The notes: a model not told the origin generated them from the letters alone. Shown: positions 52,810-61,706, counted from the first letter of the stretch. The stretch is DNA of 64,000 bases from Allomuricauda sp. (GCF_028280385.1 NZ_JANQLX010000017.1:248001-312000); one strand, 5' to 3'. Translations and numbers: made by a program.

Positions 52810-54549
52810 ATGAACAAAACAGTAAATATAAATCTAGCAAATACCCTCTTCCATATAGACGACGAGGCGTATAACAGGCTTAGACGGTACCTGGACTCCA
52901 TAAAACGATCCTTTTCGGGTACCAAGGGCAGTGATGAGATCATTGCCGATATTGAAGCCAGGGTGGCCGAACTCTTCTTGGAGAAGATGGAAAATGAAAG
53001 ACAGGTCATTACCCAAAAAGAAGTGGACGAGGTCATCAATATCATGGGGCAACCCGAAGATTATATGGTGGATGAGGACATCTTTGAGGACGAACCAAGA
53101 CCCAAGCAGCCCAAAAGTACGGGTCGCACCAAAAAATTGTACCGCGATATCGACCAAAAGTACATTGGCGGGGTGTGCTCAGGACTAGAGCACTATCTTG
53201 GTATTGATTCGCTTTGGATTCGACTTTTCTTTATCCTGTTGGCCGTCTTCACCGGATTTGGCATCATTGCCTATATCCTATTGTGGATCTTGGTCCCTGA
53301 AGCTGCAACAACCTCCCAAAAGCTGGATATGTCGGGAGAGCCCATCAACATCAGCAATATAGAACGCAAAGTAAAAGAGGGGTTTGATGATGTTGCGGAC
53401 AAAGTTAAAAACGTTGACTACGAAAAAGTGGGCAACAAGGTCAAAAGCGGCTCCAAGACCTTTTTCGATACTATTGGCGACATTATCATGTTCCTGTTCA
53501 AAGTAGTGGGCAAGTTCATTGGGATACTGCTCATCATCATTGGGGCATCTAGCCTAATAGGATTGTTTATTGCCATGTTCACCGTGGGAATTTCCAATGC
53601 GGTGCATATTCCTGGGGTCGATTTTTACGAAATAATAGGAACTACAGGTGTACCTGTATGGGTAATGTCCATTTTAATATTCCTGACCATTGGCATTCCG
53701 TTCTTTTTCCTGCTGTATTTAGGTTTGAAGATCTTGGTCAACAATCTTAAATCCATAGGAAATATTGCCAAGTTTTCACTATTGGGGCTCTGGTTGATTG
53801 CAATAGGGACCCTATTTGCCCTAGGTGTAAGACAGGCAGCGGAATTTGCCAATGTAGGAAGTGTGAACATCAAGGATCAAATGTTGGTGGAGAATACTTC
53901 AGACACCATTTTGATCAAAATGAGGGATTCCGAATTGGCCTTCAATATGGATGACGTACACTTTGGACGCATGCGTTTCACCTATGATGAAAATGACAAG
54001 CGGATATTGATATCCGATGAAGTAGACATCAAACTGCGTAAAGCGGACGATGATGTGGTATCCATCAATATCAGAAAGGATTCCCATGGCAGTACCACCC
54101 CTGCCGCCCGGGAACGTGCCAAAAAAATCGAATACGGTTATGAACTTTTGGACAGTGAGATCATCTTGGACGATTACCTCACCACAGCAACTTCCAACAA
54201 GGCCAGGAACCAAGAAGTAACCTCCACCATATATATTCCTGAAGGGAAATATGTGCAATTTGATGAATCTACCCACGGCCATGTGGGCAGGGGCATAAAA
54301 AATGATCGGGATTATTATCGTAGCTCCATTATTGGCCATACATGGATCATGGGGTCTGATGGGGAGCTAAAATGTTTGGATTGCCCGGATGAACCTAAAA
54401 CAGATATGGAAGAAGAGGAAGATGGCGGAAAAATCATCATTGATGAAAATGGCGTCAATATAGATATCAAAGACAACAACGATCAATTCCAAATGAAGAT
54501 TGATGAGGACGGTGTCCGAATCAAGACAGGAGAGAAGAACGACAATTGA
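52810..54549 (+). CDS. PspC-domain envelope-stress protein
   Basis: 579 residues. The N-terminal 90 residues form a soluble helical region (DEAYNRLRRYLDSIKRSFSG, IMGQPEDYMVDEDIFEDE), followed by PspC (about 108-170, KKLYRDIDQKYIGGVCSGLE, WIRLFFILLAVFTGFGIIAY). More membrane segments are at about 222-255, 275-305 and 320-345. The C-terminal part is a soluble, charged beta-rich region, ending in an acidic tail. Paired with the PadR repressor (8-base gap) and the head-GIN lipoprotein: probably a membrane-damage response unit. Confidence 0.92.
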   Translation: MNKTVNINLANTLFHIDDEAYNRLRRYLDSIKRSFSGTKGSDEIIADIEARVAELFLEKMENERQVITQKEVDEVINIMGQPEDYMVDEDIFEDEPRPKQPKSTGRTKKLYRDIDQKYIGGVCSGLEHYLGIDSLWIRLFFILLAVFTGFGIIAYILLWILVPEAATTSQKLDMSGEPINISNIERKVKEGFDDVADKVKNVDYEKVGNKVKSGSKTFFDTIGDIIMFLFKVVGKFIGILLIIIGASSLIGLFIAMFTVGISNAVHIPGVDFYEIIGTTGVPVWVMSILIFLTIGIPFFFLLYLGLKILVNNLKSIGNIAKFSLLGLWLIAIGTLFALGVRQAAEFANVGSVNIKDQMLVENTSDTILIKMRDSELAFNMDDVHFGRMRFTYDENDKRILISDEVDIKLRKADDDVVSINIRKDSHGSTTPAARERAKKIEYGYELLDSEIILDDYLTTATSNKARNQEVTSTIYIPEGKYVQFDESTHGHVGRGIKNDRDYYRSSIIGHTWIMGSDGELKCLDCPDEPKTDMEEEEDGGKIIIDENGVNIDIKDNNDQFQMKIDEDGVRIKTGEKNDN

Positions 54550-54633
54550 ATCCCAAATTTTGACAATTGGGAATACTTTAATAGAGAACAACAATTATAA
54601 ACACGAATTTTAATCAATCAAAAAAGAACAATC

Positions 54634-55356
54634 ATGACAACTTTAGCTAGAATCGCAATCGCCCTTTTAATGGCCCTTTTTGCCTCTTCGTGCATAATGG
54701 ACGTTAATTTTGGCAACGGAAAAAAGGGTAACGGCCAGGTGGTGGAGGAATCCCGAAATGTGACCGAGGAATTTACCGTAATCTCCGCTTCCGAAGGACT
54801 GGATGTTTTTGTGACCCAGGACAAGGAATTTAAAATTGATGTGGAAGCTGATGAGAACATCATCGACCTAATCGGTACCGACATCAAAGATGGGAAACTT
54901 CGTATCCACGCCATTGAAAACATTGGTAGGGCCACCAAAAAAGTCTACGTATCCCTTCCTGAAATAACTGGTCTTAAGAGTTCCAGCGGCGCAGATTTGA
55001 TTGCACAAACCGTCATTGAGTCCGAAAAAATTGAATTGGACGCCAGCAGTGGCTCTGACCTACATGTAGAACTAATTGCCGCCGAAGTTTATGCAGATGC
55101 CAGTAGTGGTGCCGATATCAAAGTCTCCGGTCAGGCGGAAATGCTACATGCGGACGCCAGTAGCGGTGCGGACATCCGTGCCCGTGAGCTATTGACCAAA
55201 AAATGTAATGCCGATGCCAGTAGCGGTTCAGGAATTTCCGTTAACGTATCAGAATCCCTTACTGCAGATGCCAGTAGCGGTGCCGATATTTCCTATACTG
55301 GTGAAGCCAGCGTACAGACCAGAAAATCAGTGTCGGGAAGTGTACATAAGTACTGA
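54634..55356 (+). CDS. Head-GIN (DUF2807) lipoprotein
   Basis: 240 residues with the lipobox FASSC. The mature protein is a DUF2807 adhesin-like beta-helix with FTVISASEGLDVFVTQDKEF early on and five regular DASSG repeats (DASSGSDLHVE, DASSGADIKVS, DASSGADIRAR, DASSGSGISVN, DASSGADISYT), about 20 residues apart. The regular Asp/Ser turns stack on one face. It is 84 bases behind PspC, preceded by an ATCAATCA-A6 leader motif, and likely co-regulated with PadR/PspC. Confidence 0.92.
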   Translation: MTTLARIAIALLMALFASSCIMDVNFGNGKKGNGQVVEESRNVTEEFTVISASEGLDVFVTQDKEFKIDVEADENIIDLIGTDIKDGKLRIHAIENIGRATKKVYVSLPEITGLKSSSGADLIAQTVIESEKIELDASSGSDLHVELIAAEVYADASSGADIKVSGQAEMLHADASSGADIRARELLTKKCNADASSGSGISVNVSESLTADASSGADISYTGEASVQTRKSVSGSVHKY

Positions 55357-55383
55357 TTAAATCAATCCATCCAAAATTTAGTG

Positions 55384-55410
55384 AACCCGTTGAAATTTCA
55401 ACGGGTTTTT
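55384..55410 (+). terminator. Intrinsic terminator of the PadR/PspC/GIN operon
   Basis: A 24-base perfect palindrome (55384-55407), arm AACCCGTTGAAA, followed by more T. The loop is the central AAATTT; the inner stem is GC-rich. It ends the operon 27 bases after the GIN stop. Confidence 0.88.
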
Positions 55411-55463
55411 GCTTTGCGAATTTCCGACACGGTTATCTTTGTATGTTCAAAATCACCATATAA

Positions 55464-56474
55464 ATGCGCATACAAACCTTAAAGTATGAGTTGGAGCTGC
55501 AACATCCCTTTAGCATTTCCCGAGAAACCCACACCACCCAAGACACTTTAATTGTCTGCCTGTCGCACAATGGAAAAACAGGGTATGGTGAGTCCACTTC
55601 CAACCCGTATTACCAAATCACGGTAGAAAGTATGCAAGCCGAAATTGCTGCGGTCCAAAACCAAATAGAAGCATACGATTTTGACCATCCGGAACACTTC
55701 CACAGCTTTCTGGAAAAATTGGGACTCCAGCATTTCACGCTTTGTGCAATGGATTTGGCGGCTCATGACCTTTATGGGAAATTGTTGAACAAACCCTTAT
55801 ATGAAATTTGGGGAACCGATGCTTCAAAATATCCAATCACTAACTATACCATTGGCATTGACACCATTCCTAAAATGGTTGAAAAACTAAAGGAAAAGCC
55901 ATGGCCCGTTTATAAAATAAAGTTGGGAACAGCTGACGATGTGGCCATCGTAAGGGAATTGCGCAAACATACCCAAAGTGTTTTCCGCATTGATGCCAAT
56001 TGTGCCTGGACCGCGGAAGAAACCATTAAAAATGCACCCTTGCTAAAAGACTTGGGCGTAGAATTTCTGGAGCAACCGCTTAAAGCAGATGATTGGGAAG
56101 GTATGCAAAAAGTTAAAGAAGAGTGTCAGTTACCGGTCATTGCCGATGAGAGCTGCATTGTGGAATCTGATGTTGAAAAATGTGGTGTGTACTTTGACGG
56201 TATCAATATTAAACTGACCAAGTGCGGGGGGCTTACCCCTGCCCTGCGGATGATTAAAAAAGCACGGGAACTGGAAATGAAGGTCATGGTAGGTTGCATG
56301 ACAGAATCCACGGTGGGCATTTCCGCCATTGCCCAGCTTTTACCCCAATTGGACTTTGTGGATATGGATGGCCCGTTATTGTTGAAAGCAGATATTGCCC
56401 AAGGAGTACAGATTCTTGCTGATGGTAAACTCACCTTCCCTGAACTTCCCGGTAGCGGAGTAGAATTGTTGTAA
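55464..56474 (+). CDS. L-Ala-D/L-Glu epimerase-type dipeptide epimerase
   Basis: 336 residues, enolase superfamily. The catalytic lysine motif is YKIKLG, metal ligands are in RIDANCAW, EFLEQPL and ADESC, and the second catalytic lysine is in NIKLTKCGG. This set is that of L-Ala-D/L-Glu epimerases, which invert the D-Glu of the muropeptide dipeptide so that ordinary peptidases can cleave it. The C-terminal end (GVELL) is typical. The stop overlaps the ATG of the next gene by one base, and an NlpC/P60 enzyme two genes on supports muropeptide salvage. Confidence 0.93.
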   Translation: MRIQTLKYELELQHPFSISRETHTTQDTLIVCLSHNGKTGYGESTSNPYYQITVESMQAEIAAVQNQIEAYDFDHPEHFHSFLEKLGLQHFTLCAMDLAAHDLYGKLLNKPLYEIWGTDASKYPITNYTIGIDTIPKMVEKLKEKPWPVYKIKLGTADDVAIVRELRKHTQSVFRIDANCAWTAEETIKNAPLLKDLGVEFLEQPLKADDWEGMQKVKEECQLPVIADESCIVESDVEKCGVYFDGINIKLTKCGGLTPALRMIKKARELEMKVMVGCMTESTVGISAIAQLLPQLDFVDMDGPLLLKADIAQGVQILADGKLTFPELPGSGVELL

Positions 56475-57523
56475 TGTCATTGTTTCTTGACCATATTCCA
56501 AATCGGACAGTTGTGGTGAACGGCAAAGAACAGCTATATTTTGGAGGTACCGCCTATTTGGGGCTGCAGTCCTACCCTCCCTATCTGGAACTTTATCTGG
56601 AAAATGTAAAGAAGTACGGGATGCACTATGGCGCGTCCCGCAAAGCCAATATAAAGCTTGAGGTATACGATAGGGCCGAGAAATGGTTGGCCAACTGGGT
56701 TGGAAGTGAGGCCTGTTTGACCCTATCATCAGGGTATTTGGCTGCCCAATTGGTCATTCAAACGCTTTTATCGCTCGGACATCCTATTATTGGAACCCCA
56801 AATTCCCATATCGCACTTCATATGAAGGGCGTGGTAAAACCCAAGGATTTTGAGGGTTTACAGCAACAAGTACACCTGCAACTAGCACAAAAGAATACCT
56901 TGCCTCCTGTTGTTCTGTTTGACACCATTGATTTTTCCGGTACACAATTTCCCAATTTTGAATCCCTTCAACAACTCCCATTGGACCGCACAATCCTGGT
57001 GGGCGATGACTCCCATGGAATAGGTGTTGTTGGTAACAATGGAAATGGCTGCTTTAGCAGGCTAAAGCAATTATGGCCTTCCCAGCTTGTGGTTTGTTGC
57101 TCCCTGGGCAAAGGTTTGGGGATACAGGCCGGAGCCGTATTTGGTTCAGATCAGATGATCAAAACCCTGGCAAATACAGCTTTTTTTGGAGGTGCAAGCC
57201 CTGCTCCCCCGGCATTTATGGGAACCCTTTTGGAGGCTGGCCCAATCTATAGCGAACGAAGGGCGTTGCTGATGGAGCACTTAACAAGCTTTAAAAATTC
57301 GATATCCTCAAAATTACCGCTCCGTCATGTGGACGGCCATCCCAGCTTTGAATTCTGCAATCCCAAACTGGCAAAATGGTTGGAGAAGAATGGTTTTATT
57401 TTTACTAATTTCAACTATCCAGATGAACACGGGCCTGTGGTTAGCAGGATTGTTTTGAGTGCTTATCATAAGGATGGAGATATACAGGAACTAGCGGATT
57501 GTTTAAACGCTTTTGCCTCCTAA
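56474..57523 (+). CDS. AONS/KBL-like PLP-dependent enzyme (alpha-oxoamine synthase type)
   Basis: 349 residues, fold type I. The PLP lysine is in CSLGKGLGIQAG, the Asp/His pair in GDDSHGIGVVGN, and the substrate segment is LTLSSGYLAAQL. This is the pattern of 8-amino-7-oxononanoate synthase and 2-amino-3-ketobutyrate ligase, which join an amino acid to an acyl-CoA, but the protein is 30-50 residues shorter. Its tight coupling to the dipeptide epimerase (one-base overlap) suggests that it uses the alanine released from muropeptides, not biotin synthesis; this is inference, and no bio genes are near. Confidence 0.9.
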   Translation: MSLFLDHIPNRTVVVNGKEQLYFGGTAYLGLQSYPPYLELYLENVKKYGMHYGASRKANIKLEVYDRAEKWLANWVGSEACLTLSSGYLAAQLVIQTLLSLGHPIIGTPNSHIALHMKGVVKPKDFEGLQQQVHLQLAQKNTLPPVVLFDTIDFSGTQFPNFESLQQLPLDRTILVGDDSHGIGVVGNNGNGCFSRLKQLWPSQLVVCCSLGKGLGIQAGAVFGSDQMIKTLANTAFFGGASPAPPAFMGTLLEAGPIYSERRALLMEHLTSFKNSISSKLPLRHVDGHPSFEFCNPKLAKWLEKNGFIFTNFNYPDEHGPVVSRIVLSAYHKDGDIQELADCLNAFAS

Positions 57524-57585
57524 ATTCAAATTACACCGATTGTGCCACATGCATATTGACCAATCAATAAATCTAAATCGAACGT

Positions 57586-58788
57586 ATGAAACATCACTTG
57601 TATAGCAAAAGGGGAATGGCCCATTTAATTGTCCTATTGATCATCTGTGCAGGTTGCAATACCAATCCCTCTACAGAAGATAATCCCATTGAGACAGTAA
57701 TCAACTCGATTAAGGAAACATACGTACCTGATAAGCGCGTGGCCATATTTGAACTAGAGTCAAAACCCAGCTCAGAAGGCTATGTTGTGAAAGGAGCCAC
57801 CAATCTGCCCAAGGCGTTGGAATCGTTCCGTGAAGAACTTAAGAAGCAACAACTTCAATATGTTGATAGTATTGAAGTACTTCCGTCACAAGCGCTGGAA
57901 GACAAGGTATATGGGGTTATTAAAGTGTCGGTGTCCAACCTCAGGGGACGACCTGCCCATTCTGCGGAAATGGTTACCCAAGCCATTATGGGAACCCCAG
58001 TAAAAGTCTTTCAAAAAAATAAAAATTGGTACCGTATTCAAACCCCGGACCACTACTTGGGATGGGTGGACAGTGGTGGTCTTAGCTTGATGGACAAAAC
58101 GCAATATGAAGCTTGGCGGAATTCAGACAAATTAATCTACACCAAAACCTACGGCCATTCCTTCACGGAAGCCAGTGGGACATCCTTGGTCGTGTCCGAT
58201 TTGGTCTTTGGCAATATGCTGCAATTGACCTCGGAACATAAAGACTTTTTTGAGGTTAGCTATCCGGACGGAAAGAAGGCATATATTGCCAAATCCGAAG
58301 CAGCCCCCTACGGACAATGGAAGTCGCAGCTTCCTTTTGATAATGCGTCTTTGGTTGCAACCTCCAAGAAATTGCTCGGAGTACCCTATCTCTGGGGAGG
58401 AACATCGGCAAAAGGAGTGGATTGCAGTGGTTTTACCAAAACCGTTTATTTTATGAACGGTATGATCATTCCAAGAGATGCCTCGCAACAGGTCCATGAA
58501 GGGATTTTGGTTGATGCTGATGGGGATTTTAGTACACTGGTTCCCGGAGATTTGCTTTTTTTTGGTAGAAAAGCCACAGATTCCACCTCGGAAAGAGCCA
58601 CCCATGTGGGTATGTGGATTGGAAATAACGAGTTTATACATGCTGCGGGCGATGTTCACATAAGTAGTATGGACAAGGAAGCCCATAATTTTGATGAATT
58701 CAACCATAACAGATATCTCAGGAGCAAACGTCTCCTAAACCAAAAGGATGAGGGCATTCTTTACTTGACAGAGCCCGACGCACTCTAA
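57586..58788 (+). CDS. NlpC/P60 gamma-D-glutamyl-L-diamino-acid endopeptidase, lipoprotein
   Basis: 400 residues. The lipobox LIICAGC is followed by two bacterial SH3 domains (about 105-165 and 180-230; VSNLRGRPAHSAEMVTQAIM, LVVSDLVFGNMLQLT) and a C-terminal NlpC/P60 domain with catalytic Cys in VDCSGFTKTVYF, His in THVGMWIG and the third residue in IHAAGDVHIS. It resembles YkfC, which cuts L-Ala-gamma-D-Glu from diamino acids in murein peptides. With the epimerase and PLP enzyme in front it forms a salvage route: cut, import, epimerise, use. Confidence 0.93.
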   Translation: MKHHLYSKRGMAHLIVLLIICAGCNTNPSTEDNPIETVINSIKETYVPDKRVAIFELESKPSSEGYVVKGATNLPKALESFREELKKQQLQYVDSIEVLPSQALEDKVYGVIKVSVSNLRGRPAHSAEMVTQAIMGTPVKVFQKNKNWYRIQTPDHYLGWVDSGGLSLMDKTQYEAWRNSDKLIYTKTYGHSFTEASGTSLVVSDLVFGNMLQLTSEHKDFFEVSYPDGKKAYIAKSEAAPYGQWKSQLPFDNASLVATSKKLLGVPYLWGGTSAKGVDCSGFTKTVYFMNGMIIPRDASQQVHEGILVDADGDFSTLVPGDLLFFGRKATDSTSERATHVGMWIGNNEFIHAAGDVHISSMDKEAHNFDEFNHNRYLRSKRLLNQKDEGILYLTEPDAL

Positions 58789-58818
58789 GTGTGGCGAAAA
58801 GTCACCCTCCCAAAAAGT

Positions 58819-58848
58819 AAAAGGCCATTCCGCGGAATGGTCTTTTTT
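58819..58848 (+). terminator. Intrinsic terminator of the muropeptide operon
   Basis: AAAGGCCATTCCGC with GCGGAATGGTCTTT (one G-U pair) then a T-tract to 58848. The stem is 58823-58833 with 58832-58842 in the folded form, 30 bases after the stop. Clean end of the operon. Confidence 0.85.
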
Positions 58849-58881
58849 ACATATAGCTGCATTGTTCATCATTAACACAAC

Positions 58882-59013
58882 ATGCAATCGCAGGTTTATG
58901 GCAAAGAGCCAAAAGGAAATAACACCGCCTCTGCATGGGATAGTCTTTTCATTAAGGTAAATGGGTTATGGGCAGATTTGGAAAAAACAGAATCATGTTT
59001 TGCAAACACTTAA
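58882..59013 (+). CDS. Possible 43-residue small protein
   Basis: An ATG frame of 43 residues (MQSQVYGKEPKGNNTASAWD at the start, WADLEKTESCFANT near the end) lies in a 340-base gap. The composition is balanced and not low-complexity, but no family is recognised and no promoter or ribosome site stands out. Could be real or chance; the rest of the gap holds only the promoter of the next gene. Confidence 0.28.
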   Translation: MQSQVYGKEPKGNNTASAWDSLFIKVNGLWADLEKTESCFANT

Positions 59014-59068
59014 ACCATTTTTAGTTAATGTTTTCATATTGTCAATTTTAAATTGAATTTATTGACTA

Positions 59069-59097
59069 TTTGTTAAAATTATCATACCTTATATGTG
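59069..59097 (+). promoter_or_regulatory. Candidate promoter of the lipocalin-like gene
   Basis: TTTG at 59069-59072 and TATATGTG at 59090-59097 (one mismatch to TAnnTTTG), spacer 17, slightly short for the Bacteroidota consensus. Start expected near 59104. Confidence 0.35.
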
Positions 59098-59128
59098 AAA
59101 ACTTAATTCTAACGCTAAACACACTTCC

Positions 59129-59575
59129 ATGAAAAAAATATTTGGATTGGTACTGGTGATGTTGTTTCTCGTATCCGCCGCGAAGTTTACCGCACCTCCA
59201 GAATCCATGCACTCAATTGAAGGGACTTGGGAGCTTCAAAGTTTTTATAACTATGACGATGGAGTCAACATCTCTGATACCGTAGCAAAGGCGGAAGGTT
59301 ACCGACAAGTTAAAATGTACTACAACGGAAAGATCATGTGGAGCAGGCATGCCCCTCAGGACTCCCTGGAGTGGTTCGGTTATGGTACCTACAAAATTAC
59401 CGCCGATTCGCTTATTGAAACCTTGGAGTATGGCTCCGCGCCCATGATGTCCGCATTGGATACCCTTAGGGTATTTACCTTTGAGCTGGAATTGACCAAC
59501 GACACCTACAGCCAAATCAGTTTTGATGAAGAAGGGCACCGAACCTTCTCTGAGAATTACAAACGGATAGATTAA
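59129..59575 (+). CDS. Lipocalin-like secreted protein
   Basis: 148 residues with a signal peptide (MKKIFGLVLVMLFLVSAAKF). The mature sequence begins IEGTWELQSFYNYDDG, a lipocalin-like first strand, then VKMYYNGKIMWSRH and FELELTNDTYSQISF. Such small beta-barrels bind hydrophobic ligands in the periplasm; the ligand is unknown. It is convergent with trxB and shares a bidirectional terminator. Confidence 0.75.
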   Translation: MKKIFGLVLVMLFLVSAAKFTAPPESMHSIEGTWELQSFYNYDDGVNISDTVAKAEGYRQVKMYYNGKIMWSRHAPQDSLEWFGYGTYKITADSLIETLEYGSAPMMSALDTLRVFTFELELTNDTYSQISFDEEGHRTFSENYKRID

Positions 59576-59593
59576 TTGAATTAGCGCTCCACC

Positions 59594-59625
59594 AAAAAAG
59601 GCACTTCGGTAAGAAGTGCCTTTTT
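59594..59625. terminator. Bidirectional intrinsic terminator
   Basis: AAAAAAGGCACTTC (59594-59607) with GAAGTGCC followed by TTTTT (59613-59625); both flanks have A- or T-runs, so it stops both the lipocalin-like (+) and trxB (-) transcripts. Confidence 0.9.
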
Positions 59626-59647
59626 CATTGTCTTGCAAAAGTCTTGT

Positions 59648-60616
59648 TTAGGAAACTACAGCTTCCTTACTTTCCACCGATGCCAGATAACGTTCGGCAT
59701 CCAAAGCTGCCATGCAACCGGTTCCGGCTGCGGTTATGGCCTGTCTGTATTCCTTGTCCTGTACATCGCCACTGGCAAATACTCCTGGTTTGTTGGTCTT
59801 GGTTGATTTCCCTTCCGTAATAATATATCCGGTATCATCCATTTCCAATTGACCTTTAAAAATGTCCGTATTGGGTTTGTGTCCAATGGCTATAAAAAGT
59901 CCAGTAATTTCAATGTCCTCTTTCTCACCGGTCTGGTTGTTTACCATCCTCAGGCCTTCCACCACTTGATCACCCAAGACCTCATCAACCTCGGTATTAT
60001 ATCTAATTTCAATATTGTCCAAGCTGTTCACCCGATGTTGCATGGCCTTGGAGGCTCTCATATAGTCTTTACGCACCAACATGGTTACTTTCGTACAAAT
60101 ATTGGCCAAGTAGGACGCTTCCTCCGCGGCGGTATCACCTGCACCAACAATGGCCACTTCCTGTCCCTTATAAAAGAATCCATCACAAACGGCACAGGCC
60201 GAAACCCCTCCACCGCGCAAACGTTGCTCACTGGGAAGGTTCAGATATTTTGCTGTGGCTCCTGTGGAAATGATTACCGATTCAGCTTCAATTTGCTTGC
60301 TGTCGTCCACTGTAATTTTATGGATGCCCCCTGGTTCATCACTAAATTCCACCGCTGTTACCATACCAATTCGCACCTCGGTCCCAAAACGCTCTGCTTG
60401 CTGCTGCAATTGCACCATCATCGTTGGACCATCAACACCTTCAGGGTATCCTGGAAAGTTGTCCACCTCTGTAGTGGTGGTCAATTGCCCGCCAGGTTCC
60501 ATACCGGTGTAAAGCACGGGTTTTAAATCAGCTCTGGATGCATAAATGGCAGCCGTGTATCCGGCAGGTCCGGAGCCTATGATCAATGTTTTTATTCTTT
60601 CTATCTGTTCTGACAT
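59648..60616 (-). CDS. trxB: Thioredoxin-disulfide reductase
   Basis: 322 residues, the standard length. The FAD-binding loop is GSGPAGYTAAIYASRA, the redox disulfide is CAVCDG, the NADPH loop is GAGDTAAEEASYL, and the second FAD motif is GVFASGDVQDKEYRQ. The enzyme transfers electrons from NADPH to thioredoxin in the cytosol. A -7-type promoter lies just upstream. Close to OsmC (61236) but on the opposite strand; both are part of the redox theme of the window. Confidence 0.97.
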   Translation of the reverse strand: MSEQIERIKTLIIGSGPAGYTAAIYASRADLKPVLYTGMEPGGQLTTTTEVDNFPGYPEGVDGPTMMVQLQQQAERFGTEVRIGMVTAVEFSDEPGGIHKITVDDSKQIEAESVIISTGATAKYLNLPSEQRLRGGGVSACAVCDGFFYKGQEVAIVGAGDTAAEEASYLANICTKVTMLVRKDYMRASKAMQHRVNSLDNIEIRYNTEVDEVLGDQVVEGLRMVNNQTGEKEDIEITGLFIAIGHKPNTDIFKGQLEMDDTGYIITEGKSTKTNKPGVFASGDVQDKEYRQAITAAGTGCMAALDAERYLASVESKEAVVS

Positions 60617-60644
60617 AACAAAAAATCCACTAAAATTTGTTTTA

Positions 60645-60652
60645 CAAAAGTA
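60645..60652 (-). promoter_or_regulatory. -7 element of the trxB promoter
   Basis: On the minus strand TACTTTTG (60652 to 60645) matches TAnnTTTG exactly, giving a start near 60638 and a leader of about 22 bases. No clear -33 TTTG is seen at the usual distance. Confidence 0.5.
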
Positions 60653-61235
60653 GGTTTTTTGTCCTGAAACTTACACTTGCGCATAAAATGAATTCCATGG
60701 AGTTGTGCACAATTTTTGTTAGAAAACTATATAAAGAATGTGGAACCAAAAAAAAGGAAAAGAGTCCGGGTTTCGACTCTTTGTCCAAACATGCAGGTCA
60801 AGTGAATGAAGATATATTGGTGGTCTTGTAAAATCCGTAGGCCAAGGGGCTCAACCTCAACACCCCCTGGCACAACGGAAACCTTGGAGTACCAGAATTA
60901 GGTAAAGAACTCTTTTACAAGTGTTCCCACAATACTTTACATCTGATGCCTCAAAGGGTAATTCCAAAAGTCTATGACCGTAATTAATTCCTGCACAAAC
61001 ATAGCATTGACAAACATCAGAGGCAGTCTAAAATGGATGGATGCCCTTTTTGCGTTCACGAATGCCCCTTTTGGATCAATATTTGAAAAACAATCGCTGT
61101 ATCTTTAACCTCAAATTGAAAGTGGCGAATTGCATGTCCAACTACGAAGTCTGAAAATGCAATGGACCCTATTCAAAGAAAAGGCACCTCCAACCATTGT
61201 CGGTGCAATATTGAATCAGAGACCAGAAAACCATT
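60653..61235. other. 583-base gap without a credible gene
   Basis: Translated in all frames by eye, this stretch gives only short, biased peptides. A 64-codon plus-strand frame starting at 60637 (Lys-rich middle, no family) and a 25-codon frame near 61160 are not convincing. No strong hairpin or repeat is seen. It may hold control elements for the OsmC gene at 61236, a non-coding RNA, or decayed sequence. Confidence 0.5.
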
Positions 61236-61706
61236 ATGAAGGAACATCAGTACCAAATAGATCTAAAATGGATAGGAAATGAAGGTGAAGGCACGAAGGA
61301 CTATAGATCATATAATCGGAATTTTGAAATCTCCGCGCCTTTAAAGGAACATATCATAGAGGGATCCTCAGATCCAAATTTTAGGGGAGACAGCAGTAGG
61401 TACAATCCGGAAGATACCTTTGTGTCCTCCCTTGCCTCCTGTCATATGTTATGGTTTTTACACTTGTGCAGCACCCATAAAATTGCCGTTTTGGAGTACC
61501 AGGACAAGGCCACTGGGATCATGGTGGAAAACAAGGATGGTAGCGGGCATTTCAAGGAAGTCACCCTTCATCCAGACATTTTGGTTGCCAGCCCGGTGGA
61601 TCCAGAATTGATTGATACACTACACGCGAAAGCCAATACAATGTGTTTTATCGCCAACTCTTGCAACTTTCCAATCCATCATCAACCCACGGTAAGGACA
61701 GTATAA
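61236..61706 (+). CDS. OsmC-family protein with both cysteines
   Basis: 156 residues of the OsmC fold. Both reactive cysteines are present: FVSSLASCHMLWFL and NTMCFIANSCNF. The extra segment SRYNPEDTFVSSLASC is common in OsmC-like proteins. It probably reduces organic hydroperoxides with lipoyl or thiol donors. It is 19 bases upstream of a CBM9-like gene, perhaps co-transcribed. Compare the single-cysteine OsmC at 34680. Confidence 0.93.
   Translation: MKEHQYQIDLKWIGNEGEGTKDYRSYNRNFEISAPLKEHIIEGSSDPNFRGDSSRYNPEDTFVSSLASCHMLWFLHLCSTHKIAVLEYQDKATGIMVENKDGSGHFKEVTLHPDILVASPVDPELIDTLHAKANTMCFIANSCNFPIHHQPTVRTV

Noticed and set aside
60637..60831. 64-codon plus-strand frame after trxB
   Set aside because: Lys-rich, no family, no plus-strand promoter; it also overlaps the trxB promoter region.
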